From Petrolisthes cinctipes (lineage: Eukaryota; Arthropoda; Malacostraca; Decapoda; Porcellanidae): 64,000 nt of DNA. Location: positions 67,001 to 131,000 of the forward strand of contig JAWQEG010000129.1 in the NCBI GenBank assembly GCA_033782935.1. Reading direction: 5' to 3'. This document shows positions 30,884-44,350 of the stretch, in pieces. Numbering within the stretch: position 1 is the first letter of the stretch; every line of letters starts with the position of its first letter. The position numbers and the translations under genes were made by a program. The notes under the pieces are model-generated. The model was not told where the DNA came from and did not search any database. It worked only from the letters and a program-made list of their open reading frames with translations.

Positions 30884-30977
30884 CAACTGAACAGAGTTCG
30901 AAAAAGTGAGTCTTCTAAATATCTCTCAACGTTGAGAATGGTTTGGAAAATTCACCTGTTCGAACTCTGGTCAGTTG
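30884..30977. repeat. 94-bp imperfect palindrome
   Basis: The centre is the perfect palindrome TCTCAACGTTGAGA (30924-30937). The outer 19 bases at each end (CAACTGAACAGAGTTCGAA and its partner) pair at 18 of 19 positions. The middle of each arm is only partly matched. No coding sequence. Confidence 0.75.
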
Positions 30978-31087
30978 CTCTCCAGCTCTCCAGCTCTTTG
31001 CCCAGGCTCACTTCAAGAAGAAGTAAACTTTTCAATAGAGTGAGCCTGTAATCACCCTTGCCACGATAATGGAGCTTCTATGAAAGG

Positions 31088-31089
<2 letters not shown>

Positions 31090-31139
<50 letters not shown>
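31090..31139 (+). repeat. (TAA)n microsatellite
   Basis: An uninterrupted AAT/TAA run of about 50 bases, like the trinucleotide tails of the non-LTR elements here. Confidence 0.9.
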
Positions 31140-31459
31140 CTACCAAATGGCTCGTTCAAGTGGGAGAGAAGGGGTAAGGACTAGGGGATAGGGTTTTGAG
31201 TATGAAGAAGACCACTATAGGGCTGGAAAACCCTGTAGGATGAGGGAGCGTTTGTTATCGAGGTACACTTGAAGAAATGAAAGGGAGGGAGTTTTTTTTT
31301 TTAATTCATTGCGCGTAGCGTCAATCAACAGGCAGACAACAATACACAATGGTAGGCGGAACTCATGAGAATCCAATGACTACAACCACACACACACGCA
31401 CACACACATCACGAACACAACAGAATGAAGCACAAGCATACAGTCAAATATTTACATTA

Positions 31460-32290
31460 TAATCTACTTAAATCTACCAAAACGAGGATGGCGTACCAGA
31501 AGTTACTCCAAAACCTGATGGTTCGGCAGGTGTCGACAAACCACATCAAGTGGCAGGCCACGGGGCAGCAAGTGTCCGACAGTGGAGCAGGCTAGGCAAT
31601 AGTGTTCTATACAGTTAGCATGAGGCGCTCGACACAAGCGACACTCAGTGAAGGGAGGCTCATCCTTTATCCCAGCAACCTGCAGAGACTACATTGTGCC
31701 TCCAAACCATGAGGCCTCGACGACGGTAGGAATATTTGTGATGGCAGACAGACTCGTAATGGGTGATGGAGATGCTGAAGGGCCTCTCTGCATTCCTGCG
31801 TCGCCGTACAGGGAGGAGAGCGGCGGAGCGGACACTAGAGAGGTAACATATCAGAGAGAGAGGACGTCCAACACCACGAGGAGGCAGATGGCAGGCTTCC
31901 TTTGCGAGTCTGTCAACTGTACCATTGTGACGTAAACCTACATGGGATGGAACCCATAAAAATTTGACAGTCAAGTTACGATGACGCAATAAGGCCAAAA
32001 ACAATAAAATCTGCTGAATAACACTAGAGTGTGTGGGCTGAACATTAGAGAGGGAATGAAGGGCAGGTTTGGAGTCACAAAAAATGGCAACATTCACTTC
32101 ACGTTGAAAAAAAAGACTAACAGCATCCAGAATGGCATACAGTTCACACAATGTTGAGCTAGAGCAGTTACAGAGACGAGGGCCAACTCAGCCCCCTGGA
32201 GGTGACTCCATGTCAGGTGAGAAAACGGCACAACCTGCTGTACCATCCACCTGCAATGAGCCATCAGTGTAGAGGCAGTATGGATCTGTG
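31460..32290 (-). pseudogene. RNase H and C-terminal zinc motif of element 4
   Basis: The frame reads LYTDGSLQVDGTAGCAVF (first catalytic Asp, about 32270), a stop, then CELYAILDAVSLFF (catalytic Glu), VAIFCDSKPALHSL (second Asp), KFLWVPSHVGLRHNGTVDRLAKEA (His and last Asp), and RRRGLMVWRHNVVSA. After a shift near 31660 it continues DEPPFTECRLCRAPHANCIE and HYCLAC. This is the Cys/His cluster seen at the C-terminus of many I-like elements. All RNase H catalytic positions are present. Confidence 0.82.
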
Positions 32291-32696
32291 ATGGAGAACG
32301 TCACTGTTTCTATGTGTTACAGAGCCAACTGCCACTGTAGAGAAGGCAGTTCCGACTTGGAAATAGGTGTGAAGCTCACATCAGGTGTTGGTAGCAACCA
32401 CGGAGGGCGCCCTGGGGGGACGTCTGCAACCATTATAACTATATTAAGACTACGGAGTAAAGAGGAAACAGACCTTATAAGAGTACGTCCAGCAGGCAGT
32501 ATGGGAGGGACAGGAGAGTTTGGTCTAAGAGAAGTCCTGACTACCTGAGAGTAATGGGGTGAAAGATGTGGGAAATGGAGGCACTTGGCAGTGAAGCAAG
32601 TAACATTAGAATAAATTCTCTACACTAATGGGGGAAGACGCAACTCACGCTGCATGTTAACTATCCTGGTCAACACTGGACATCCGAAAATTATTC

Positions 32697-33780
32697 TCAT
32701 TGCTTTATTCTAAAATTTTCTAATGTTTCAAGAGTAGCCCAAGGAAGTTGAATCAAAGCAGGGGAAAGGTAATCAACAACTGAACGGATAAATGCAATAT
32801 AGATGGTCCTGGCTACTGGGATGGAGATACACGAGGAGTTGTTAGTGAGCCATTGAAGTGGTGTAAGTTGGTGATGGAGATGACCCAATAAGTCCTGGAC
32901 AATTGGTTATCTTGAGGTCCAGCAGGGACAATCGGCAAATATTGAATATCGTGTCCAGGTAGCGGTACTCTGAACACATAGAAATGACAGTCCCTCCAAT
33001 GGTGAACACTGGCCGAGCTTGAGGAAGGCGGCAGGTGAATATTCTGCTCTTATCTGGGAAGACAATAATGCCACAGTGAGAGGAGGCCATAGAGAAGGAG
33101 TCAAGAAACCACTGAAGATCCATTGGTGAGGTAGAATGAAGACAGATTTCATCAGCATACCACGTAATTCTAATTCAAGGAATATCAGGGAGAGAAGTGA
33201 GCAGCCGATGCATCAGAATATTAAATAACAATGGGCTGAGAACACCCCCTTGAGGCATACAAAGATCAAAACTGCGCAAAGGACTGAGCGCACCACTGAA
33301 AAACACACGGGAGGTCCTGTTACTCAGGTAACCCCAAATCCACCATAGTAGGTTACCTTTTATCCCAAAGTCAACCAGTTGATCCAAAATGATTTCTCTA
33401 TTAGCCACATTGAAGGTCAATGAAGGCCAACACACTGTCCCAGGAAAAGCGAGTGTACAGGTCGACTAGGCAGTGATGTGTGCTCCTCTGGGGAAGGAAA
33501 CCAAACAGCCATGGAGAAAGGCAATCCTGCAGTCTGTACATGAGACAATTGAGTAAGATTCTCTCCATAACCTTACAAAAACAGGAAGTAAGGGAAATAG
33601 GCCTGAATTTTGCAGTGCCGGGCTTAGGGATGGGTATTATTGTGCTGCTGGTCCAGGCTCGTGGTACACAACCGTCACGAAGACAAAGATTGTACAGTCG
33701 AAGTAGAGGGTTCCCAGGAACTTGTTGAAGTAGGCGCAACACAGCATAAGTAATACTATCATCACCAGGTGAAGAAGCTC
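32697..33780 (-). pseudogene. Reverse transcriptase of element 4, truncated
   Basis: It begins inside the domain at SSPGDDSITYAVLRLLQQ (33778) and continues with TIIPIPKPGTAKFRPISLTS, LFGFLPQRSTHH and motif A VLAFIDLQ. The frame shifts there (near 33410). Motif B is PQGGVLSPLLFN, then a TGA at 33175-33177, then motif C reads YADE (codons 33148-33159) with the second catalytic Asp changed to Glu. The thumb (IPVARTIYIAFIRSVVDYLS) lies at 32697-32888. The polymerase is therefore dead by truncation, stop, shift and active-site change. Confidence 0.85.
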
Positions 33781-36299
33781 TACAGATCGCTTGTGGGACC
33801 CAAAAATATCGAATTTTCGGGTGTCTTCAGGTTGAATTTGGGATATAAACTGGTGCAGAAGATGCATACACATATTGACTTTGGTCACCTAAAATATCGA
33901 TTTTCAGCATGTTTTGGACCTGTATTTTAAAAATACTCTAAAAAAAAGTAGGCAAGTACAGATCGCTTCTGGGACCCCAAAATATCGAATTTTCGGGTGT
34001 TTGGAGCCTGAATTTGAGATATAAACAGGTACTGAAGATGCATGCACATATCGACTTTTGGGCACCTAAAATATCGATTTTGAGCATGTTTTGGGTCTGT
34101 ATCTTGAAAACATTCTAACTAGGAGTAGGCATGTACAGATCGCTTTTAGGACCCAAAAATACCGAATTTTCAGGTGTTTTGATGTTGAATTTGAGATATA
34201 AACGAGTGCAGAAGATGCATACACATATTGACTTTGGGCACCTAAAATATCGATTTTCAGCATGTTTTGGGCCTCTATCTGAGGAGTCATGTACAAATCG
34301 CTTCTGGGACCCCAAAATATCGAATTTTCGGGTGTTTGGAGCCTGAATTTGAGATATAAACGGGTACAGAAGATGCATGCACATATCGACTTTTTGGCAC
34401 CTAAAATATCGATTTTCTGTAGGTTTTGGGCCTGTATTTTGAAAATACTCTAACACGGAGTAGGCATGTACAGATCGCTTCTGGGACCCCAAAATATCGA
34501 ATTTTCGGGTGTTTGGAGCCTGAATTTGAGATATAAACGGGTACAGAAGATGCATGCACATATCGACTTTTTGGCACCTAAAATATAGATTTTCAGCATG
34601 TTTTGGGCCTGTATTTTGAAAATACTCTAACTCGGAGTAGGCAAGTACAGATCGCTTCTGGGACCCCAAAATATCGAATTTTCGGGTGTTTTGAGCCTGA
34701 ATTTGAGATATAAACGGGTACAGAAAATGCATGCAAATATCGACATTGGACACTTAAAATATCGATTTTTAGCATGTTTTGAGCCTATATTTTGAAAACA
34801 TTCTAGCACTGAGTAGGCATGTACAGATCGCTTCTGGGACCCCAAAATATCGAATTTTCGGGTGTTTGGAGCCTGAATTTTAATATATAAACGGGTACAG
34901 AAGATGCATGAACATATCGACTTTTGGGCACCTAAAAGATCGATTTTCAGTATGTTTTGGGCCTGTATTTTGAAAATACTCTAACACGGAGTAGGCATGT
35001 ACAGTTCGCTTCTGGAACCCAAAATATCGAACTTTCGGGTGTTTTTGGCCTGAATTTGAGATATCGACTTTGGGCACCTAAAATATCGATTTTTAGCATG
35101 TTTTGGGCCTATATTTTGAAAATATTCTAGCACTAAGTAGGCATGTACAAATCGCTTGTGGGACCCAAAAATATCAAATTTTCGGGTGTTTTCAGGTTGA
35201 ATTTGGGATATAAACGGGTGCAGAAGATGCATACACATATTGACTTTGGTCACCTAAAATATCGATTTTCAGCATGTTTTGGGGCTGTATTTTGAAAATA
35301 CTCTAACACGGAGTAGGCAAGTACAGATCGCTTCTGGGACACCAAAATATCGAATTTTCGGGTGTTTGAAGCCTTAATTTGAGATATAAACGGGTACAGA
35401 AGATGCATCCACATATCGACTTTTGGGCACCTAAAAGATCGATTTTCAGTATGTTTTGGGCCTGTATATTGAAAATACTTTAACACGGAGTAGGCATGTA
35501 CCGATCGCTTCTGGGACCCCAAAATATCAATTTTCGGGTGTTTTGGGCTTGAATTTGAGATATCGACTTTGGGCACCTAAAATATCGATTTTTAGCATGT
35601 TTTGGGCCTATATTTTGAAAATATTCTAGCACTGAGTAAGCATGTACAGATCGCTTCTGGGACCCCAAAATATCGAATTTTCGGGTGTTTGGAGCATGAA
35701 TTTGAGATATAAACGGGTACAGAAGATGCATGCACATATCGACTTTTTGGCACCTAAAATATCGATTTTCTGTATGTTTTGGGCCTGTATTTTGAAAATA
35801 CTCTAACACGGAGTAGGCATGTACAGATCGCTTCTGGGACCCCAAAATATCGAATTTTCGGGTGTTTTAGGCCTGAATTTGAGATATCGACTTTGGGCAC
35901 CTAAAATATCGATTTTTAGTATGTTTTGAGCCTATATTTTGAAAACATTCTAGCACTGAGTAGGTATGTACAGATCGCTTCTGGGACCCAAAATTATCGA
36001 ATTTTCGGGTGTTTTGAGAATGAATTTGGAATATTTAACGGGTGCAGAAGATGCATACACATATTGACTTTGGTCACCTAAAATATCGATTTTCAGCATG
36101 TTTTGGGTCTGTATCTTGAAAACATTCTAACTAGGAGTAGGCATGTACAGATTGCTTCTAGGACTCAAAAATACCGAATTTTCGGGTGTTTTGAGCCTGA
36201 ATTTGAGATATACACGAGTGCAGAAGGTGCATACACATATTGACTTTGGGCACCTAAAATATCGATTTTCAGCATGTTTTGGGCCTGTATCTGAGGAGG
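33781..36299 (+). repeat. Satellite edge block, diverged and irregular
   Basis: Monomers next to the retroelement junction are the most diverged and mostly B-like (176, 177, 158, 177, 178 bp from 33781 on). One of about 158 bp (34134-34291) has lost sequence before CATGTACAAATCG. No regular higher-order period is visible. This is the expected pattern at an array edge, where homogenisation is weak. Confidence 0.85.
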
Positions 36300-39200
36300 C
36301 ATGTACAGATCGCTTCTGGGACCCCAAAATATCGAATTTTCGGGTGTTTTAGGCCTGATTTTGAGATATCGATTTTGGGCACCTAAAATATCGATTTTTA
36401 GCATGTTTTGGGCCTATATTTTGAAAATATTCTAGCACTGAGGAGGCATATACAGATCGCTTCTGAGACCCAAAAATATCGAATTTTCGGGTGTTTGGAG
36501 CCTGAATTTGAGATATAAACGGGTACAGAAGATGCATACACATTTTGACTTTGGTCACCTAAAATATAGATTTTCAGCATGTTTTGGGCCTGTATTTTGA
36601 AAATACTCTAACTCAGAGTAGGCAAGTACAGATCGCTTCTGGGACCCCAAAATATCGAATTTTCGGGTGTTTTGAGCCTGAATTTGAGATATAAACGGGT
36701 ACAGAAAATGCATGCACATATCGACATTGGACACTTAAAATATCGATTTTTAGCATGTTTTGAGCCTATATTTTGAAAACATTCTAGCACTGAGTAGGCA
36801 TGTACACATCACTTCTGGGACCCCAAAATATCGAATTTTCGGGTGTTTGGAGCCTGAATTTTAATATATAAACGGGTACAGAAGATGCATGAACATATCG
36901 ACTTTTGGGCACCTAATAGATCGATTTTCAGTATGTTTTGGGCCTGTATTTTGAAAATACTCTAACACGGAGTGGGCATGTACAGTTCGCTTCTGGAACC
37001 CAAAATATAGAATTTTCGAGTGTTTTTGGCCTGAATTTGAGATATCGACTTTGGGCACCTAAAATATCGATTTTTAGCATGTTTTGGGCCTATATTTTCA
37101 AAATATTCTAGCACTAAGTAGGCATGTACAAATCGCTTGTGGGACCTAAAAATATCAAATTTTCGGGTGTTTTCATGTTGAATTTGGGATATAAACGGGT
37201 GCAGAAGATGCATACACATATTGACTTTGGTCACCTAAAATATCGATTTTCAGCATGTTTTGGGCCTGTATTTTGAAAATACTCTAACACGGAGTAGGCA
37301 AGTACAGATCGCTTCTGGGACACCAAAATATCGAATTTTCGGGTGTTTGAAGCCTGAATTTGAGATATAAACGGGTACAGAAGATGCATCCATATATCGA
37401 CTATTGGGCACCTAAAAGATCGATTTTCAGTATGTTTTGGGCCTGTATATTGAATATACTCTAACACGGAGTAGGCATGTACTGATCTCTTCTGGGACCC
37501 CAAAATATCGAATTTTCGGGTGTTTTGGGCTTGAATTTGAGATATCGACTTTGGGCACCTAAAATATCGATTTTTAGCATGTTTTAGGCCTACATTTTCA
37601 GAAAAGTCTAGCACTAAGCAGGCATGTACAGATCGCTTCTGGGACCCCAAAATATCGAATTTTCTGGTGTTTGGAGCCTGAATTTGAGATATAAACGGGT
37701 ACAGAAGATGCATGCACATATCGACTTTTTGGCACCTAAAATATCAATTTTCTGTAGGTTTAGGGCCTGTATTTTGAAAATACTCTAACACGGAGTAGGC
37801 ATGTACAGATCGCTTCTGGGACCCGAAAATATCGAATTTTCGGGTGTTTTAGGCCTGAATTTGAGATATCGACTTTGGGTACCTAAAATATCGATTTATA
37901 GCACGTTTTGGGCCTATATTTTGAAAATATTCTAGCACTGAGTAAGCATGTACAGATCGCTTCTGGGACCCCAAAATATCGAATTTTCGGGTGTTTTGAG
38001 CCTGAATTTGAGATATAAACGGGTACAGAAGATGCATACACATATTGACTTTGGTCACCTAAAATATAGATTTTCAGCATGTTTTGGGCCTGTATTTTGA
38101 AAATACTCTAACTCAGAGTAGTCAAGTACAGATCGCTTCTGGGACCCAAAAATATCGAATTTTCGGGTGTTTTGAGCCTGAATTTGAGATATAAACGGGT
38201 ACAGAAAATGCATGCACATATCGACATTGGACACTTAAAATATCGATTTTTAGCATGTTTTGAGCCTATATTTTGAAAACATTCTAGCACTGAGTAAGCA
38301 TGTACAGATCACTTCTGGGACCCCAAAATATCGAATTTTCGGGTGTTTGGAGCCTGAATTTTAATATATAAACGGGTACAGAAGATGCATGAACATATCG
38401 ACTTTTGGGCACCTAATAGATCGATTTTCAGTATGTTTTGGGCCTGTATTTTGAAAATACTCTAACACGGAGTAGGCATGTACAGTTCGCTTCTGGAACC
38501 CAAAATATAGAATTTTCGAGTGTTTTTGGCCTGAATTTGAGATATCGACTTTGGGCACCTAAAATATCGATTTTTAGCATGTTTTGGGCCTATATTTTGA
38601 AAATATTCTAGCACTAAGTAGGCATGTACAAATCGCTTGTGGGACCCAAAAATATCAAATTTTCGGGTGTTTTCATGTTGAATTTGGGATATAAACGGGT
38701 GCAGAAGATGCATACACATATTGACTTTGGTCACCTAAAATATCGATTTTCAGCATGTTTTGGGCCTGTATTATGAAAATACTCTAACACGGAGTAGGCA
38801 AGTACAGATCGCTTCTGGGACACCAAAATATCGAATTTTCGGGTGTTTGAAGCCTGAATTTGAGATATAAACGGGTACAGAAGATGCATCCATATATCGA
38901 CTATTGGGCACCTAAAAGATCGATTTTCAGTATGTTTTGGGCCTGTATATTGAATATACTCTAACACGGAGTAGGCATGTACTGATCTCTTCTGGGACCC
39001 CAAAATATCGAATTTTCGGGTGTTTTGGGCTTGAATTTGAGATATCGACTTTGGGCACCTAAAATATCGATTTTTAGCATGTTTTAGGCCTACATTTTCA
39101 GAAAAGTCTAGCACTAAGCAGGCATGTACAGATCGCTTCTGGGACCCCAAAATATCGAATTTTCTGGTGTTTGGAGCCTGAATTTGAGATATAAACGGGT

Positions 39201-41880
39201 ACAGAAGATGCATGCACATATCGACTTTTTGGCACCTAAAATATCAATTTTCTGTAGGTTTAGGGCCTGTATTTTGAAAATACTCTAACACGGAGTAGGC
39301 ATGTACAGATCGCTTCTGGGACCCGAAAATATCGAATTTTCGGGTGTTTTAGGCCTGAATTTGAGATATCGACTTTGGGTACCTAAAATATCGATTTATA
39401 GCACGTTTTGGGCCTATATTTTGAAAATATTCTAGCACTGAGTAAGCATGTACAGATCGCTTCTGGGACCCCAAAATATCGAATTTTCGGGTGTTTTGAG
39501 CCTGAATTTGAGATATAAACGGGTACAGAAGATGCATACACATATTGACTTTGGTCACCTAAAATATAGATTTTCAGCATGTTTTGGGCCTGTATTTTGA
39601 AAATACTCTAACTCAGAGTAGTCAAGTACAGATCGCTTCTGGGACCCAAAAATATCGAATTTTCGGGTGTTTTGAGCCTGAATTTGAGATATAAACGGGT
39701 ACAGAAAATGCATGCACATATCGACATTGGACACTTAAAATATCGATTTTTAGCATGTTTTGAGCCTATATTTTGAAAACATTCTAGCACTGAGTAAGCA
39801 TGTACAGATCACTTCTGGGACCCCAAAATATCGAATTTTCGGGTGTTTGGAGCCTGAATTTTAATATATAAACGGGTACAGAAGATGCATGAACATATCG
39901 ACTTTTGGGCACCTAATAGATCGATTTTCAGTATGTTTTGGGCCTGTATTTTGAAAATACTCTAACACGGAGTAGGCATGTACAGTTCGCTTCTGGAACC
40001 CAAAATATAGAATTTTCGAGTGTTTTTGGCCTGAATTTGAGATATCGACTTTGGGCACCTAAAATATCGATTTTTAGCATGTTTTGGGCCTATATTTTGA
40101 AAATATTCTAGCACTAAGTAGGCATGTACAAATCGCTTGTGGGACCCAAAAATATCAAATTTTCGGGTGTTTTCATGTTGAATTTGGGATATAAACGGGT
40201 GCAGAAGATGCATACACATATTGACTTTGGTCACCTAAAATATCGATTTTCAGCATGTTTTGGGCCTGTATTATGAAAATACTCTAACACGGAGTAGGCA
40301 AGTACAGATCGCTTCTGGGACACCAAAATATCGAATTTTCGGGTGTTTGAAGCCTGAATTTGAGATATAAACGGGTACAGAAGATGCATCCATATATCGA
40401 CTATTGGGCACCTAAAAGATCGATTTTCAGTATGTTTTGGGCCTGTATATTGAATATACTCTAACACGGAGTAGGCATGTACTGATCGCTTCTGGGACCC
40501 CAAAATATCGAATTTTCGGGTGTTTTGGGCTTGAATTTGAGATATCGACTTTGGGCACCTAAAATATCGATTTTTAGCATGTTTTGGGCCTATATTTTCA
40601 GAAAAGTCTAGCACTAAGTAGGCATGTACAGATCGCTTCTGGGACTCCAAAATATCGAATTTTCTGGTGTTTGGAGACTGAATTTGAGATATAAACGGGT
40701 ACAGAAGATGCATGCACATATCGACTTTTTGGCACCTAAAATATCAATTTTCTGTAGGTTTAGGGCCTGTATTTTGAAAATACTCTAACACGGAGTAGGC
40801 ATGTACAGATCGCTTCTGGGACCCGAAAATATCGAATTTTCGGGTGTTTTAGGCCTGAATTTGAGATATCGACTTTGGGCACCTAAAATATCGATTTATA
40901 GCACGTTTTGGGCCTATATTTTGAAAATATTCTAGCACTGAGTAAGCATGTACAGATCGCTTCTGGGACCCCAAAATATCGAATTTTCGGGTGTTTTGAG
41001 CCTGAATTTGAGATATAAACGGGTACAGAAGATGCATACACATATTGACTTTGGTCACCTAAAATATAGATTTTCAGCATGTTTTGGGCCTGTATTTTGA
41101 AAATACTCTAACTCAGAGTAGGCAAGTACAGATCGCTTCTGGGACCCAAAAATATCGAATTTTCGGGTGTTTTGAGCCTGAATTTGAGATATAAACGGGT
41201 ACAGAAAATGCATGCACATATCGACATTGGACACTTAAAATATCGATTTTTAGCATGTTTTGAGCCTATATTTTGAAAACATTCTAGCACTGAGTAAGCA
41301 TGTACAGATCACTTCTGGGACCCCAAAATATCGAATTTTCGGGTGTTTGGAGCCTGAATTTTAATATATAAACGGGTACAGAAGATGCATGAACATATCG
41401 ACTTTTGGGCACCTAATAGATCGATTTTCAGTATGTTTTGGGCCTGTATTTTGAAAATACTCTAACACGGAGTAGGCATGTACAGTTCGCTTCTGGAACC
41501 CAAAATATAGAATTTTCGAGTGTTTTTGGCCTGAATTTGAGATATCGACTTTGGGCACCTAAAATATCGATTTTTAGCATGTTTTGGGCCTATATTTTGA
41601 AAATATTCTAGCACTAAGTAGGCATGTACAAATCGCTTGTGGGACCCAAAAATATCAAATTTTCGGGTGTTTTCATGTTGAATTTGGGATATAAACGGGT
41701 GCAGAAGATGCATACACATATTGACTTTGGTCACCTAAAATATCGATTTTCAGCATGTTTTGGGCCTGTATTATGAAAATACTCTAACACGGAGTAGGCA
41801 AGTACAGATCGCTTCTGGGACCCCAAAATATCGAATTTTCGGGTGTTTGGAGCCTGAATTTGAGATATAAACGGGTACAG
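36300..41880 (+). repeat. Higher-order repeat of exactly 1500 bp
   Basis: Lines 1500 bases apart are nearly identical from about 37,800 to 41,820, with a more diverged copy from 36,300. From 38127 the nine monomers are 176, 178, 146, 176, 177, 147, 177, 147 and 176 bp, that is B B A B B A B A B, summing to 1500. A diagnostic variant TCTGTAGGTTTAGGGCC recurs at 37751, 39251 and 40751. About 3.7 copies are present. Copies 2 and 3 differ at only a few positions. Confidence 0.93.
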
Positions 41881-44350
41881 AAGATGCATGCACATATCTA
41901 CTTTGGACTCTTAAAACATCGATTTTTAGCATGTTTTGAGCATTTATTTTGAAAACATTCTAGCACTGAGTAGGCATGTACAGTTCGCTTCTGGGACCCA
42001 AAAATATCGAATTTTCGGGTGATTTGAGGTTGAATTTGGGATATAAATGAGTGCAGAAGATGCATACACATATTGACTTTGGTCACCTAAAATATCGATT
42101 TAGCATGTTTTAGGCCTGTATTTTGAAAATACTCTAACACGGAGTAGGCAAGTACAGATCGCTTCTGGGACCCCAAAATATCGAATTTTCGGGTGTTTGG
42201 AGCCTGAATTTGAGATATAAACGGGTACAGAAGATGCATCCACATTTTGACTTTTAGGCACCTAAAAGATCGATTTTCAGTATGTTTTGGGCCTGTATAT
42301 TGAAAATACTCTAACACGGAGTAGGCATGTACAGATCGCTTCTGGGACCCCAAAATATTAAATTTTCGGGTGTTTTGGGCCTGAATTTGAGATATCGACT
42401 TTGGGCACCTAAAATATCGATTTTTAGCATGTTTTGGGCCTATATTTTGAAAATATTCTAGCACTGAGGAGGCATATACAGATCGCTTCTGAGACCCAAA
42501 AATATCGAATTTTCGGGTGTTTTAAGCCTGAATTTGAGATATAAACGGGTACAGAAGATGCATACACATATTGACTTTGGTCACCTAAAATATCGATTTT
42601 CAGCATGTTTTGGGCCTGTATTTTGAAAATACTCTAACTCGGAGTAGGCAAGTAAGGATCGCTTCTGGGACCCCAAAATATCTTTTTTTCGTTTGTTTTG
42701 AGCCTGAATTTGAGATAAAAACGGGTACAGATAATGCATGCCCATATCGACATTGGACACTTAAAATATCGATTATTAGCATGTTTTGAGCCTATATTTT
42801 GAAAACATTCTAGCACTGAGTAGGCATGTACAGATCGCTTCTGGGACCGCAAAATATCGAATTTTCGGGTGTTTGGAGCCTGAATTTTAATATATAAACG
42901 GGTACAGAAGATGCATGAACATATCGACTTTTGGGCACCTAAAAGATCGATTTCAGTATGTTTTGGGCCTGTATTTTGAAAATACTCTAACACAGAGTAG
43001 GCATGTACAGTTCTCTTCTGGAACCCAAAATATCGAACTTTCGGGTGTTTTTAGCCTGAATTTGAGATATCGACTTTGGGCACCTAAAATATCGATTTTT
43101 AGCATGTTTTGGGCCTATATTTTGAAAATATTCTAGCACTAAGTAGGCATGTACAAATCGCTTGTGGGACCCAAAAATATCAAATTTTCGGGTGTTTTCA
43201 GGTTGAATTTGGGATATAAACGGGTGCAGAAGATGCATACACATATTGACTTTGGTCACCAAAAATATCGATTTTCAGCATGTTTTGGGCCTGTATTTTT
43301 AAAGTACTCTAACACGGAGTAGGCAAGTACAGATCGCTTCTGGGACCCCAAAATATCGAATTTTCGGGTGTTTGAAGCCTGAATTTGCGATATAAACGGG
43401 TACAGAAGATGCATCCACATATCGACTTTTGGGCACCTAAAAGATCGATTTTCAGTATGTTTTGGGCCTGTATATTGAAAATACTCTAACACGGAGTAGG
43501 CATGTACCGATCGCTTCTAGGACCCCAAAATATCGAATTTTCGGGTGTTTTGGCTTGAATTTGAGATATCGACTTTGGGCACCTAAAATATCGATTTTTA
43601 GCATGTTTTGGGCCTATATTTTGAAAATATTCTAGCACTGAGTAGGCATGTACAGATGGCTTCTGGGACCCCAAAATATCGAATTTTCGGGTGTTTGGAG
43701 CCTGAATTTGAGATATAAACGGGTACAAAAGATGTATACACATATTGACTTTGGTCACCTAAAATATCGATTTTCAGCATGTTTTGGGCCTGTATTTTGA
43801 AAATACTCTAACACGGAGTAGGGAAGTACAGATCGCTTCTGGGACCCCAAAATATCGAATTTTCGGGTGTTTTGAGCCTGAATTTGAGATAAAAACGGGT
43901 ACAGAAAATGCATGCCCATATCGACATTGGACACTTAAAATATCGATTATTAGCATGTTTTGAGCCTATATTTTGAAAACATTCTAGCACTGAGTAGGCA
44001 TGTACAGATCGCTTCTGGGACCGCAAAATATCGAATTTTCGGGTGTTTGGAGCCTGAAATTTAATATATAAACGGGTACAGAAGATGCATGAACATATCG
44101 ACTTTTGGGCACCTAAAAGATCGATTTTCAGTATGTTTTGGGCCTGTATTTTTAAAAATACTCTAACACGGAGTAGGCATGTACAGTTCGCTTCTGGAAC
44201 CCAAAATATAGAACTTTCGGGTGTTTTTAGCCTGAATTTGAGATATCGACTTTGGGCACCTAAAATATCGATTTTTAGCATTTTTTGGGCCTATATTTTG
44301 AAAATATTCTAGCACTAAGAAGGCATGTACAGATCGCTTGTGGGACGGGT
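41881..44350 (+). repeat. Irregular satellite block between two arrays
   Basis: Mixed A and B monomers with more substitutions and indels than either side. Stretches near 42,640-43,000 and 43,800-44,150 resemble each other (period about 1140 bp). It ends in a fused monomer at about 44,340, where CGCTTGTGGGAC joins directly to GGGTATAAACGGGTAC. About 60 bases of the normal unit are missing there. Confidence 0.8.

Larger units (their letters stand above)
31292..33780 (-). mobile_element. Non-LTR retrotransposon 4 (I-group-like, 5'-truncated)
   Basis: On the minus strand: most of an RT, an RNase H domain, a C-terminal zinc-binding motif, a short 3' UTR and an A11 tail (complement of 31292-31302). 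The 5' part (endonuclease, ORF1) is absent because the RT frame is cut exactly where satellite DNA begins at 33781. It has multiple stops and shifts. Its RNase H and RT motifs place it near element 3 in type, but the two sequences differ and the tail is poly-A, so it is a separate family. Confidence 0.88.
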
